Counted from the first letter of the stretch, positions 11,035 through 19,410 are shown. The stretch: 64,000 nt of DNA from Pseudohongiella spirulinae (GCF_001444425.1 NZ_CP013189.1:1302001-1366000); one strand, 5' to 3'. A program made the numbers and translations. The notes: a model not told the origin generated them from the letters alone.

Positions 11035-12099
11035 ATGATTCGCGTTAACTGGCGCAGGGAGTTGCAGTTCTGGATGTTTCAGCTGGCTGGCTGGAGTATC
11101 TGGATTGTCATGCTTGTGCTGCGGGATATGACCTTTGTTCCCAGTGAGTATCTGCTGGGACGGGTGTCAGTGTTTGTTGTGGATGCGCTGATCGGCATGG
11201 CGCTGACGACTGTCTTGAGATACCTGTATCGAGCAGTCTGGGAGGCAGCCGTAACTATCCGTGTGTTAGCGGTTTTTGGCGGTTGCTGGTTAGCTTCTCA
11301 GGCCTGGCGGCCTATCAAAGTCCTTATCACTGACAGTGATTTCGGATCGTCTGTTGATTTGACTGATTATGGCTGGGCGACAATCAGTGTCTGGTTACCG
11401 GTATCCATGTCGTTGCTGCTGATATGGAGTGTTCTGTATTTTTTTCTTAAGTATTATCAGCTCTTTCAGAGCGAAAAGGAAAAGAGCCTGCGTTCCGAAT
11501 CACTGGCGCACGAAGCACAATTGCGCATGCTCCGATACCAGCTGAACCCCCATTTTCTGTTTAATACTCTGAATGCCATTTCAACATTGATTCTGGTTCA
11601 ATCCACAGATCAGGCTAATGCCATGGTGACACGGCTTAGCAAGTTTCTCAGGTATTCGCTGGAACATGATCCCCTGGATAAAGTCAGTCTTGATCATGAG
11701 ATCAGCAGCCTCAATCTTTATCTGGACATTGAAAAAGTCCGCTTTGAGGAGCGACTGCATGTTGAGTATGATCTGGAGTCAGATACACGTCAGGCGCAGG
11801 TGCCGAGCATGTTGCTGCAGCCATTGGTAGAAAATGCAATCAAGTATGCTATAGCCAGAAGCGAAAGCGGCGGTACCATCTGGATCACCGCCAGTCGTTG
11901 TCAGAAAGACAAATTGTGTATTACTGTGGCCGATGATGGTCCAGGTGCGTCGGATCACCCGACGTCAATCGGGGTGGGACTGAAAAATATTCGTGACAGG
12001 CTTCAGGAAATGTATGGCGATAAATTTATGCTGGTATCATCGCCACGCGAACCCAGAGGCTTTCAGGTAACGGTTGTGATGCCTTATGAAATCCGATAA
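11035..12099 (+). CDS. LytS/AlgZ-type sensor histidine kinase
   Basis: A 354-residue membrane histidine kinase of the His_kinase (LytS/AlgZ) class. Four or so hydrophobic segments lie within residues 1-140. The phosphorylated His173 sits in RYQLNPHFLFNTLNAI, and the C-terminal ATPase has the N box (LLQPLVENAIKYA) and G boxes (ADDGPGASD, GVGLKNIRDRL). The stimulus is unknown. It overlaps the following LytTR response regulator by 14 bases, so the two form one system. A ribosome site is not obvious because the preceding hairpin reaches to within 9 bases of the ATG. Confidence 0.92.
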   Translation: MIRVNWRRELQFWMFQLAGWSIWIVMLVLRDMTFVPSEYLLGRVSVFVVDALIGMALTTVLRYLYRAVWEAAVTIRVLAVFGGCWLASQAWRPIKVLITDSDFGSSVDLTDYGWATISVWLPVSMSLLLIWSVLYFFLKYYQLFQSEKEKSLRSESLAHEAQLRMLRYQLNPHFLFNTLNAISTLILVQSTDQANAMVTRLSKFLRYSLEHDPLDKVSLDHEISSLNLYLDIEKVRFEERLHVEYDLESDTRQAQVPSMLLQPLVENAIKYAIARSESGGTIWITASRCQKDKLCITVADDGPGASDHPTSIGVGLKNIRDRLQEMYGDKFMLVSSPREPRGFQVTVVMPYEIR

Positions 12100-12907
12100 T
12101 CAAAAGCATTCCCTGCGAGCGGTAATCGTTGATGATGAAACTCTGGCCAGGCAGGGGTTGGAGCTGCGTCTGGCTGAGCTGGGCGGTGTCGAGGTGGTTC
12201 GAAGTTGTAAAAATGGTCGCGAGGCACTGGAAGCAGTTGCCGAACTGACGCCTGATCTGCTTTTTCTGGATATCCAGATGCCCGGAATGAATGGCTTTGA
12301 GGTGGTTGAGAGCCTGCAACAGGATAATATGCCTTTAATCGTGTTTGTGACGGCGTACGATGAGTTTGCAGTCAGCGCCTTCGAGGTACATGCAGTTGAC
12401 TACCTGCTAAAGCCCATAGAAACACCCCGACTTGCGCAGGCACTGGATAAAGTGCGCGAACGGTTGGCGCTTGGGCGTTCGGATCAAGAGAAGCGACAGT
12501 TGCTCGATATCGTCATCGGGCTGACCGGAAGATCGGAACAGGCAATTGCCGAGTTGATGAAAAGTGGCCAGAGCCCGGGTCGCTTCAGTGAAAAGCTGGC
12601 GATTAAAGACGGTTCTTCCACCACCTTTGTGCCAGTCAGGGATATTGACTGGATTGACGCAGCCGGTGATTACATGTGTGTGCATGTAAAAGGCGAGACT
12701 CATATCATGCGAACCACCATGAAAGAGCTTGAATCTCTGCTCGATCCGGCCATATTTCAGCGTGTCCATCGCTCCACGATTGTTAACCTGGATCGTGTGG
12801 AAAAAGTATCATCACATATCAATGGAGAGTTTCACCTGACGCTGAGCTGTGGCGCTTCATTGAAGATGAGTCGTTCATACAAGGATAAGGTTAAACACTT
12901 CTTTTGA
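12086..12907 (+). CDS. LytTR-family response regulator
   Basis: A 273-residue response regulator. The receiver domain has acidic residues Asp16 and Asp17 (IVDDE), phosphoacceptor Asp62 (FLDIQMPGMNG) and the conserved Lys in YLLKPIE. The C-terminal half (about 165-273) is a LytTR DNA-binding domain, with IDWIDAAGDYMCVH and FQRVHRSTIVNL. It is translated from an ATG inside the end of the kinase gene. AlgR and LytR are the best-known relatives and control surface polysaccharide, pili or autolysis genes; the targets here cannot be inferred. Confidence 0.93.
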   Translation: MKSDNQKHSLRAVIVDDETLARQGLELRLAELGGVEVVRSCKNGREALEAVAELTPDLLFLDIQMPGMNGFEVVESLQQDNMPLIVFVTAYDEFAVSAFEVHAVDYLLKPIETPRLAQALDKVRERLALGRSDQEKRQLLDIVIGLTGRSEQAIAELMKSGQSPGRFSEKLAIKDGSSTTFVPVRDIDWIDAAGDYMCVHVKGETHIMRTTMKELESLLDPAIFQRVHRSTIVNLDRVEKVSSHINGEFHLTLSCGASLKMSRSYKDKVKHFF

Positions 12908-12918
12908 TACTGACCATT

Positions 12919-12948
12919 CGTGACCTTGCTGATCTTGAAGATGTCACG
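12919..12948. terminator. Possible shared terminator between convergent regulators
   Basis: CGTGAC (12919-12924) and GTCACG (12943-12948) form a 6-bp stem with an 18-base loop, in the 36-base gap between the LytTR regulator and the convergent Lrp-type gene, reaching its stop codon. No strong T-run is present on either side, so the call is weak. Confidence 0.3.
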
Positions 12949-13417
12949 TTAAATGCATCAGGGGCAGTGCAGTTGTGTCAAGAACCTTGCGCATGATGAA
13001 GCTTGAGTGGACATCCGCCACGCCTTCAATACGAGTCAACGTATTGAGAAGAAATTCTTGATAGTAATCCATATCCGGCACAACGACTTTGAGCTGATAG
13101 TCGGCTGACTGGCCGGTAATCAGCAGACATTCGATGACCTCTGGATGTTTGAGTATTTCTGATTCAAACCGTTCAAAGCGATCGGGTGTATGCCGGTCCA
13201 TACTGACCTGTACCAGCGCGCTGAGCTTTAATCCCAATGCCGCAGCGCTCAGAACTATGGTCTGGCCCATGATCAGTCCTTCATCCTGCATGCGTTTGAC
13301 GCGTCGGGCGCAGGGGGTGGCTGACAGCCCGACTCGCTCTGCCAGCTCCGTGTTGGTAATGGCGCCATCACGCTGTAATTCATGCAGGATTCGCCGGTCA
13401 AGTTTGTCTAATTCCAT
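12944..13417 (-). CDS. Lrp/AsnC family transcriptional regulator
   Basis: A 157-residue Lrp-type regulator. The N-terminal winged-helix domain (LDKLDRRILHELQRDG and NTELAERVGLSATPCARRVK) is followed by a RAM/ActD ligand-binding domain from about residue 70. Such proteins sense amino acids, often leucine, and act as octamers. It is divergent from leuA across a 331-base intergenic region, which makes leuA a plausible target, although this is inferred from position only. Confidence 0.92.
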   Translation of the reverse strand: MELDKLDRRILHELQRDGAITNTELAERVGLSATPCARRVKRMQDEGLIMGQTIVLSAAALGLKLSALVQVSMDRHTPDRFERFESEILKHPEVIECLLITGQSADYQLKVVVPDMDYYQEFLLNTLTRIEGVADVHSSFIMRKVLDTTALPLMHLT

Positions 13418-13748
13418 AAAATTTCCTTAATTTGGTGTCTGCTATCTGTTTTTATCAATATATTAGTGTATTGCTCTAAAAAGTTCCATTTTAAGGGTAA
13501 ATAAGCGGTAGAAACACTAATAACAAATCCCTATTCTATGCAACATCCGGCCGGGCATGATCCGGACCAGCCAATCACTGCGGAATGATCCTTCGGCGGT
13601 GATGACAGGCCAGAGACACAGTGTGTTTGCAGATCATCCACAAGAAGACCCCGCACACACTGCTATCCTGATGCTACCAGCATCAGTCAGCCTGCCGGAC
13701 CTGTTAGCCGGAAACAGACGCAATCGCAAGAATCAGAGGAAAGTCAGC
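13418..13748. promoter_or_regulatory. 331-base divergent control region and structured leuA leader
   Basis: The part next to the Lrp-type gene (13430-13545) is AT-rich and should hold both promoters. The leuA-proximal part folds into consecutive stem-loops: CACTGC..GCGGTG with inner GAA/TTC (about 13576-13602), CAGTGTGT/ACACACTG (13619-13626 with 13655-13662), and CTGATGCT-ACC-AGCATCAG (13668-13686), a perfect 8-bp stem. No T-run follows the last stem, so this is not a standard intrinsic attenuator. The frame stays open in phase with leuA from 13557, but that extension matches no LeuA. Confidence 0.5.
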
Positions 13749-15434
13749 ATGGCTCCACAGAACCGTTTTAATCACCGTAAATATGTTCCCTTTGCGCCTG
13801 TAGCGCTGAAGGATCGTACCTGGCCTGATCAGCTCATTACGCGTGCGCCGCGCTGGTGTAGCGTGGATCTGCGTGACGGTAACCAGGCGCTGATTGAACC
13901 GATGTCGGTAGCCCAGAAGAAGCAGATGTTTGATCTGCTGCTGGAGATTGGATTCAAAGAAATCGAAGTTGGTTTTCCATCGGCGTCCCAGCCAGACTTT
14001 GATTTTGTTCGTTATCTGATTGAAGAAAACCGTATTCCCGACGATGTCACCGTGCAGGTTCTGACTCAGGCCCGTCCTGAGTTGATTGCCCGCACTTACG
14101 AGGCATTAAAAGGCGTTAAGCGGGCCATTGTGCACGTGTACAACTCAACTTCGGTAGTGCAGCGTGAAAAAGTATTCAAGATGGATAAGGCCGGCATCAA
14201 AGCCATTGCCGTTGAGGGTGCCAGGCTGGTTAAAGAGCACGCGGCTCAACATCCGGAAACGGAGTGGGTTTTTCAATACTCACCAGAGAGTTTTACAGGC
14301 ACAGAGGTCGATTTTGCCGTGGAGGTTTGTAATTCGGTCATTGATGTATGGCAGCCAAACCCTGACCGGCCATGCATTATAAATTTGCCTGCCACTGTTG
14401 AAATGGCTACCCCCAATGTGTTCGCTGATCAGATTGAACTGTTCTGTCGGCAGGTCAAGCGGCGTGATTCTGTTGTGATCAGTCTGCATACGCATAATGA
14501 TCGTGGTTGTGCGGTTGCGGCTGCGGAGCTTGGTGTAATGGCGGGCGCCGATCGGGTGGAAGGAACTCTGCTCGGTAACGGAGAGCGAACCGGCAACATG
14601 GACATCATTACCATGGCGATGAATCTGTACAGCCAGGGTATCGACCCAATGCTGGATTTCAGTGATATGGACAAAATCTGCACGGTCAGCAAAGCCTGTA
14701 CGCAGATTGATGTTCATCCGCGTCAACCTTATGCGGGTGATCTGGTCTTTACAGCATTTTCCGGCAGCCACCAGGATGCTATCAAGAAGTGCCTGGATTT
14801 ATACCAGGAGGGCGATAGCTGGGAGATTGCCTATCTGCCCATTGATCCGCGAGATCTGGGGCGAACCTATCAGGATGTGATTCGGGTTAACAGTCAGTCC
14901 GGCAAGGGTGGCGTGGCTTACGTGCTGCAGAGCAAGTTTGGTTTTAATCTGCCGCGCTGGTTGCAGATTGATTTCAGCCGCGTAGTGCAGAAAGAAGCTG
15001 AGGTGACTGGTCAGGAGATAGCAGCAGACAAGATCTGGACACTGTTTCAGTCCACCTATCTCAATGCTCATCAGGATGTGTCTCTGGATAATTTCACCTT
15101 CGAAAAAGTGGGAGAGCGCGAGCGCTTTAGTGCTGGATTGAACTGCTTTGGACAGAGTCTCGATATTGAAGGTGAGGGCGATGGGGTGGTAGACGCCTTT
15201 GTCGAGGCCATTAAAAAGGCGACCAATATAGAATTTGAGATCATGGAGTACGGAGAGCACGCCCTGGGGCAGGGTGCTGATGCAGAAGCGGTGACCTATA
15301 TTCAGCTCAAACATGGCCTGGAACGGTATACGGGTGTTGCGATTAGTCGTGATATCGTCAGCTCCTCGCTTAACGCCTTGCTGCGTGCCGCCGGTCAGTT
15401 GATCGAAGAGGCCAGGCAGCGTTCTGCGGCTTGA
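13749..15434 (+). CDS. leuA: 2-isopropylmalate synthase
   Basis: First committed enzyme of leucine synthesis, condensing acetyl-CoA with 2-oxoisovalerate. The 561-residue protein starts at ATG 13749, preceded by AGAGGAAAG. It belongs to the longer LeuA type found in many Pseudomonas and actinobacteria (MAPQNRFNHRKYVPF start, WCSVDLRDGNQAL). The catalytic domain has the metal-binding HTHNDRG segment and VEGTLLGNGERTGN, and the C-terminal LeuA dimerisation/regulatory domain runs from about residue 430, consistent with leucine feedback. The Lrp-type gene lies divergently upstream, and an ECF sigma operon follows after 166 bases. Confidence 0.96.
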   Translation: MAPQNRFNHRKYVPFAPVALKDRTWPDQLITRAPRWCSVDLRDGNQALIEPMSVAQKKQMFDLLLEIGFKEIEVGFPSASQPDFDFVRYLIEENRIPDDVTVQVLTQARPELIARTYEALKGVKRAIVHVYNSTSVVQREKVFKMDKAGIKAIAVEGARLVKEHAAQHPETEWVFQYSPESFTGTEVDFAVEVCNSVIDVWQPNPDRPCIINLPATVEMATPNVFADQIELFCRQVKRRDSVVISLHTHNDRGCAVAAAELGVMAGADRVEGTLLGNGERTGNMDIITMAMNLYSQGIDPMLDFSDMDKICTVSKACTQIDVHPRQPYAGDLVFTAFSGSHQDAIKKCLDLYQEGDSWEIAYLPIDPRDLGRTYQDVIRVNSQSGKGGVAYVLQSKFGFNLPRWLQIDFSRVVQKEAEVTGQEIAADKIWTLFQSTYLNAHQDVSLDNFTFEKVGERERFSAGLNCFGQSLDIEGEGDGVVDAFVEAIKKATNIEFEIMEYGEHALGQGADAEAVTYIQLKHGLERYTGVAISRDIVSSSLNALLRAAGQLIEEARQRSAA

Positions 15435-15447
15435 ATCTGCGGAGATC

Positions 15448-15454
15448 GGAACTT
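15448..15454 (+). promoter_or_regulatory. GGAACTT element upstream of the ECF sigma gene
   Basis: GGAACTT at 15448-15454 matches the -35 element used by RpoE-like ECF sigma factors and lies about 150 bases upstream of an ECF sigma gene. No convincing -10 TCTGA is found at the right distance; the nearest candidate is TCCTCT. Autoregulation is typical of such operons, but this is only a suggestion. Confidence 0.25.
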
Positions 15455-15475
15455 TTTTTTGATCATTTCTCCTCT

Positions 15476-15523
15476 GCCCGCCTGAGAGCTGTCCTCCACT
15501 AACAGGGCGATTCTCAGGCAGGC
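15476..15523 (+). terminator. Large stem-loop after leuA
   Basis: GCC-C-GCCTGAGA (15476-15487) pairs with TCTCAGGC-A-GGC (15512-15523), and an inner CTGT/ACAG stem (15489-15492 with 15502-15505) lies in the loop. It follows leuA by about 40 bases. The sequence after it (ATTCCCTTTC) has only a short T-rich stretch, so it may be a terminator or an mRNA 3'-end structure. Confidence 0.5.
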
Positions 15524-15600
15524 ATTCCCTTTCGTGTGGAATCATTGCACACTTCCTGCAAACTTTTTTTCTGCAACGCGCGACCAACTACTGAAAACCT

Positions 15601-16155
15601 ATGGATCAGTCAGATCTGGACCTGATTAGAAAAGCGCAGGCTGGTTCATTGGCAGCCTGGGATACGCTGGTGCGCCGTTACGAAGGACAGGTATATAACT
15701 TCAGCCTGCGCTTTGTCGGCAACGCGGATGATGCGCAGGATCTCATGCAGGAAGTTTTCCTGGGTTTATACCGGAATCTTGAGGAGTTCCGTGGGCAGGC
15801 GCAGTTGTCAACATGGCTGTTCAGGGTGGCTCATAATAAGGCGATTGACCTGGCAAGGCGGCGGAGTGTGCGCCCGGTACTGAACGCACAGGCTGATTAT
15901 GATGAGTTGCAGGAACTGCGCAGCGAGCAACCTGCCCCGGATGAGCAGTTGGAGGCGATACAGGGAAATGAAAGAGTCCTTATGTTGTTGTCGCAATTGC
16001 CACCAGCCCAGCGCATGGTGATAGAGCTTAAAATCTACCAGGAGCTGACATTTGATGAGATTGCGGACCTGAGCGGTATTTCCGCTAATACGGCAAAAAC
16101 CCGCTTTTACACAGCGCTGAAAAAGATCAGAGAGTTAATGGAGGCCAGAACATGA
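15601..16155 (+). CDS. ECF-type RNA polymerase sigma factor
   Basis: A 184-residue sigma-70 family protein with only regions 2 and 4, as in extracytoplasmic-function sigma factors. Region 2 shows NADDAQDLMQEVFLGLYR and STWLFRVAHNKAIDLARRR; region 4 shows LPPAQRMVIELKIYQELT and the helix-turn-helix FDEIADLSGISANTAKTRF. It overlaps the next gene by four bases (ATGA), the usual layout for a sigma factor and its anti-sigma partner. No clear ribosome site precedes ATG 15601. Confidence 0.94.
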   Translation: MDQSDLDLIRKAQAGSLAAWDTLVRRYEGQVYNFSLRFVGNADDAQDLMQEVFLGLYRNLEEFRGQAQLSTWLFRVAHNKAIDLARRRSVRPVLNAQADYDELQELRSEQPAPDEQLEAIQGNERVLMLLSQLPPAQRMVIELKIYQELTFDEIADLSGISANTAKTRFYTALKKIRELMEART

Positions 16156-16811
16156 ATTGCCAGCATACCCCAATCCTGGTAGCCGATTATCTGGGTGGTC
16201 AACTGGCTCCCGAGCGACGACTTGAGATCGAAGCTCACCTGGCGGCTTGTGAGATTTGTCGATGTGAAGTTGAATCGTTGAGGCCCACCCTTGAACTGCT
16301 GGAAAATTATGTCCCGGGTGAAACTCCGGAATGGGATCGAAAGGCCTCTGCAGTGCCGATTGTTAATGATCCGGGAGTTGGCCGCCGTGTCACAAACTGG
16401 CTGCATTGGGCTTCGCTTGCCGCCTCCTGTGTGCTGGCGACAGCGCTGGTGCTGCAATTAAACGTACAACGCGACAGCGATGGTTGGGCGCTCAGTATTG
16501 GTGGACAGGGCAGTGAGGCGGCGCCCGGCGAGGCGTTTGTTACAGATCAGCAATTGCGGGACTATCTCGCTGTGTTTGCGGAAGAACAGCGCCAGGAGAC
16601 ACAACAGGACCTGCAACAGGCTCTGACCAGATTCAGCGAAACCAGTTCTGATTCCATGATGCAACTGGTGCAGTATCTGGAGCGTCAAAGGGAGCTTGAT
16701 ATTCAGCGGATGGAAGCTGGTTTTCAGCAGATGCTCGACAGCAATTTTCAGACGGTTAATTCCGTCCAGCAGTTGGCGTCTTACGTGCAATATCAGGAGG
16801 CCCGACCATGA
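16152..16811 (+). CDS. Membrane anti-sigma factor with zinc-finger (HxxxCxxC) motif
   Basis: A 219-residue protein starting inside the stop of the sigma gene. Residues 1-45 form a putative zinc-binding anti-sigma domain with His29, Cys33 and Cys36 (AHLAACEIC) and an extra Cys3. One membrane segment follows (LHWASLAASCVLATALVLQL, near residues 80-100), then a Gln/Glu-rich periplasmic part likely to form a coiled coil. ZAS-type proteins hold the sigma factor inactive until an envelope or redox signal arrives. The next gene again overlaps by four bases, so it belongs to the same unit. Confidence 0.85.
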   Translation: MNCQHTPILVADYLGGQLAPERRLEIEAHLAACEICRCEVESLRPTLELLENYVPGETPEWDRKASAVPIVNDPGVGRRVTNWLHWASLAASCVLATALVLQLNVQRDSDGWALSIGGQGSEAAPGEAFVTDQQLRDYLAVFAEEQRQETQQDLQQALTRFSETSSDSMMQLVQYLERQRELDIQRMEAGFQQMLDSNFQTVNSVQQLASYVQYQEARP

Positions 16812-17875
16812 TCGCAAATACCGTGCAAATTCTGCGACGGAGCATTGCTCCGGGTGCTTTGTTGGTCACGCTTGCTATGCCATTGAGTATCGTGGCGCAG
16901 GAAAATGTTACGGAGATGCGTCGTGCCGTGGATCTGTTCAGCAATGTGCTGCGTGAGGGGTTAGGATTGAACCAGCGGCAGGGCATATTCAGTCCTCGTA
17001 ACGGCGATGTTCAGGGTCGTTATCTGGCCGGGCAGGGGGTTACGCTCAGTATTGTGGCACCAATGCGTGGCACTCCGGATAATGTTGACATATCTGTGCG
17101 TGAACTTGGCCAGTCTCTCGATGAGCTGGCCCTGCAATTGGGAGGCATGATGGAGCGGGGTGTCGTGACCCGTCCAGACTTTGATGCGATGCGCGACGCA
17201 CTGGCGTTGAGCTTGAGAACAGATGAGATATCGCTTTACTACAGGGACCTGATGCAGCAACTGACTCAGATCGGCAGTTTGCCGGTAATGGATCGGGCGC
17301 TTGCGGAGGCAGCGTTACAGATTCGTCGATTGCAGAGTGCTGCATTTGCAGATCAGTCGTTGTTGACCGGGCTGGATGATGAGCTGCAGACCTTGCGTGA
17401 GCATGTGCAGTCACAGATCGAGGCGCTTGCCCGCTTGCGCAGAGACATCAGTCGGCAGGCTGCAGAGGCGGAATCGATGCCGGAGCCAGCGACGCTTGCA
17501 GCCTGGCAGGCGACTCGGGAACAAATTGAATTGCGCGTCGGTGAGCTGCAACGTCAACTTGCCGGGAGAATGCAGACGCTTCGCGACCATCAGGCGACGG
17601 TGCAGGCTGAGCAACAGTTGGCACGGCAGCAGCAAATGGCCGAATTCGAGCAGCAACTGTTTACGACAGTTTGCGACTTTGCCGGCGGGCTGCGCGACCT
17701 GCCGTCAGGTGAATATCTGAATTTGGTTCTGGTTGGCGCCGGGCGGGCTGATGAACAGGTTGCCGTTCGATACGACCGGGTTTACACGATTTCTCAGCGG
17801 GATCTGCAGGATTGCCAACGTGGTGCAATCACCGGTGGACAGCTGCTTGAAACTGCTCTTAGTTACGAATATTGA
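16808..17875 (+). CDS. Exported coiled-coil protein of unknown function in sigma/anti-sigma operon
   Basis: A 355-residue protein I do not recognise. The first 36 residues look like a signal peptide (LLVTLAMPLSIVAQ), so it is probably periplasmic. Residues about 95-280 are strongly helical and rich in Gln, Glu, Arg and Leu, consistent with long coiled coils. The C-terminal region has VCDFAGGLRDLPSGEYLNLV and ends TALSYEY, with only two cysteines. It overlaps the anti-sigma gene by four bases. By position it may be a co-sensor for, or an output of, the sigma system. Confidence 0.75.
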   Translation: MIANTVQILRRSIAPGALLVTLAMPLSIVAQENVTEMRRAVDLFSNVLREGLGLNQRQGIFSPRNGDVQGRYLAGQGVTLSIVAPMRGTPDNVDISVRELGQSLDELALQLGGMMERGVVTRPDFDAMRDALALSLRTDEISLYYRDLMQQLTQIGSLPVMDRALAEAALQIRRLQSAAFADQSLLTGLDDELQTLREHVQSQIEALARLRRDISRQAAEAESMPEPATLAAWQATREQIELRVGELQRQLAGRMQTLRDHQATVQAEQQLARQQQMAEFEQQLFTTVCDFAGGLRDLPSGEYLNLVLVGAGRADEQVAVRYDRVYTISQRDLQDCQRGAITGGQLLETALSYEY

Positions 17876-17987
17876 GACTGTTAAGGTCTCGCCTTATCTT
17901 ATAGAATAATCCTCGCAGCTATCCAGGCTGGAACCACAACAATAAGCCCAATGTCGTGTCTTGCCGCGACATAAGAAGGAGAACAAG

Positions 17988-18374
17988 ATGGATTGCCCCA
18001 AATGTAACGCGAAAATGATTGAGCGATCAGTGGAAGTGCTGCACGGAACAGTCGTAATTGATCAGTGTTCAGGTTGCCAGGGGCTGTGGTTTGACAATGG
18101 TGAAGCTGAGCAACTCAAAGAATCCTGGATGTCCGATTTTCTGGACAGTGGTGATCCCCGGGTGGGCAAAACCTATAACCGTATTCGTGACATCCAGTGC
18201 CCGCGTTGCAGTAAAGCCATGGTAAAACTGAATGACCGCAAACAGCCGCATCTCGAATATGAAGCATGCCCGGATCACGGCATGTTCATGGATGCCGGAG
18301 AGTTTACGGACTATAAGCATGAAACACTGATGGATGTATTCAAGGGCGTTATCGCATCGATTCGACGTCGTTAA
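17988..18374 (+). CDS. Small zinc-ribbon (TFIIB-like) protein
   Basis: A 128-residue protein starting at ATG 17988 with a strong AAGGAG site. Two zf-TFIIB-type zinc ribbons are visible. The first has CPKCNAKM and CSGCQGLWFDNGE; the second has CPRCSKAMVK and CPDHGMFMDAGEF. Such small ribbon proteins are common in bacteria and their function is mostly unknown. It lies 112 bases after the exported coiled-coil gene and may or may not share its transcript. Confidence 0.8.
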   Translation: MDCPKCNAKMIERSVEVLHGTVVIDQCSGCQGLWFDNGEAEQLKESWMSDFLDSGDPRVGKTYNRIRDIQCPRCSKAMVKLNDRKQPHLEYEACPDHGMFMDAGEFTDYKHETLMDVFKGVIASIRRR

Positions 18375-18394
18375 ATCTGATACTTCTGCCTGGC

Positions 18395-19258
18395 TTATTG
18401 TTCAACAGGTCGGGCAAAAATCTGCCAGCGGGGGTGATGCCAGATTGCCTGTTCAGCACACTGTTCCGGCAGGCGGCGTATTCGGCCCAGATCCATCCAG
18501 TGATGCTGCGGCGAGTGGAAATCAGACCCGGCAGTGGCCCATAGGGACTTCTCGCGACTTATTCTGGCCAGATTGGAAAGAATATCTGGATTGAGGTTGG
18601 AATAGCTGACTTCAATGCCGTTGCCGCCAGCCTCAACAAATTCATCAATCAACCGATTGAAACGAGGTCTGCTCAAGGTGTAACGGTCCGGGTGTGCGAT
18701 GGCTGCCACGCCGCCGGCATGCCGGATCGCAGCGACCGCCTCGCCGATCGAGCACCATTGGGCGCTGACATAAGCCTTGCCTTTCTTTGCAAGATATTTG
18801 CTGAAGGCCTGTTGTTTGCTGGTTACTTTACCCTGCTTCAATAGAAAATCTGCTATATGCAAACGCCCCGGCGCCGCGCACGCAAGTATGTTGAGGTGAT
18901 GCTCCAGTCCGCATATTCCAGCTCTTTCGAGTTTTTTTCCAATCTGCGCCGCTCGTTCCCGGCGCCTCTGTTGTTGTTCCTGAAGGAGTGATCGCAGCGG
19001 TTGATCGTGTTGGTTGATCAATAAACCAAGTATATGAATTTCCTGATTTTCCCAGCCAGTTGATATCTCTGTGCCAGGTATGATGTCCAGAGACTCGGGA
19101 ACAGTAATCTGACCTCTTTCGATTTGCAGGTGCGCGTCGATGCAGTCGTGATCTGTGATTGCCAGGCATTGAAGTCCGGCACTGTGAGCTCGGATGATCA
19201 GGTTCTGCGGAGACAGCTCGCCGTCGGACAGTGAGGTATGGGAATGAAGGTCAAACAT
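18395..19258 (-). CDS. PHP-domain phosphoesterase (RnmAM/YciV-like)
   Basis: A 287-residue PHP-family metal-dependent phosphoesterase. Metal-binding residues are seen in the N-terminal FDLHSHTSLSDGELSP, in AITDHDCIDAH and in IIPGTEIS, with further His residues in VAAIAHPDRY and GSDFHSPQH. Its closest known relatives are RnmAM (YciV/TrpH), which process 5' ends of short RNAs and hydrolyse 3',5'-nucleotide bisphosphates. It is divergent from iscR. Confidence 0.88.
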   Translation of the reverse strand: MFDLHSHTSLSDGELSPQNLIIRAHSAGLQCLAITDHDCIDAHLQIERGQITVPESLDIIPGTEISTGWENQEIHILGLLINQHDQPLRSLLQEQQQRRRERAAQIGKKLERAGICGLEHHLNILACAAPGRLHIADFLLKQGKVTSKQQAFSKYLAKKGKAYVSAQWCSIGEAVAAIRHAGGVAAIAHPDRYTLSRPRFNRLIDEFVEAGGNGIEVSYSNLNPDILSNLARISREKSLWATAGSDFHSPQHHWMDLGRIRRLPEQCAEQAIWHHPRWQIFARPVEQ

Positions 19259-19347
19259 GGGGCGGCAGCCTAATGTAAGGTGAGGTCATTGTAAATAAGC
19301 GTCGTGGTATCGTCTATTCTTCCTCTGATGCCTGCAATAGTTGATAA

Positions 19348-19363
19348 AAATACTGTGGTATTT
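19348..19363. promoter_or_regulatory. Palindromic operator-like site upstream of iscR
   Basis: AAATAC-TGTG-GTATTT is a perfect 6-bp inverted repeat, 48 bases before the iscR start. IscR represses its own promoter in E. coli, so this is a reasonable candidate site. It does not match the E. coli IscR consensus closely, and assignment is positional. Confidence 0.4.
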
Positions 19364-19410
19364 CATAATCAGTCTACTAATTTTCATCCCTGTCAGGATC
19401 CAGACAATTT

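Noticed and set aside
13557-13748. A 64-codon N-terminal extension of leuA
   Set aside because: The residues match no LeuA, no ribosome site precedes ATG 13557, and the stretch is made of hairpins; ATG 13749 has a good AGAGGAAAG site.
13557-13748. A leucine attenuator or T-box in front of leuA
   Set aside because: No run of leucine codons, no T-box sequence and no poly-U after the last stem were found.
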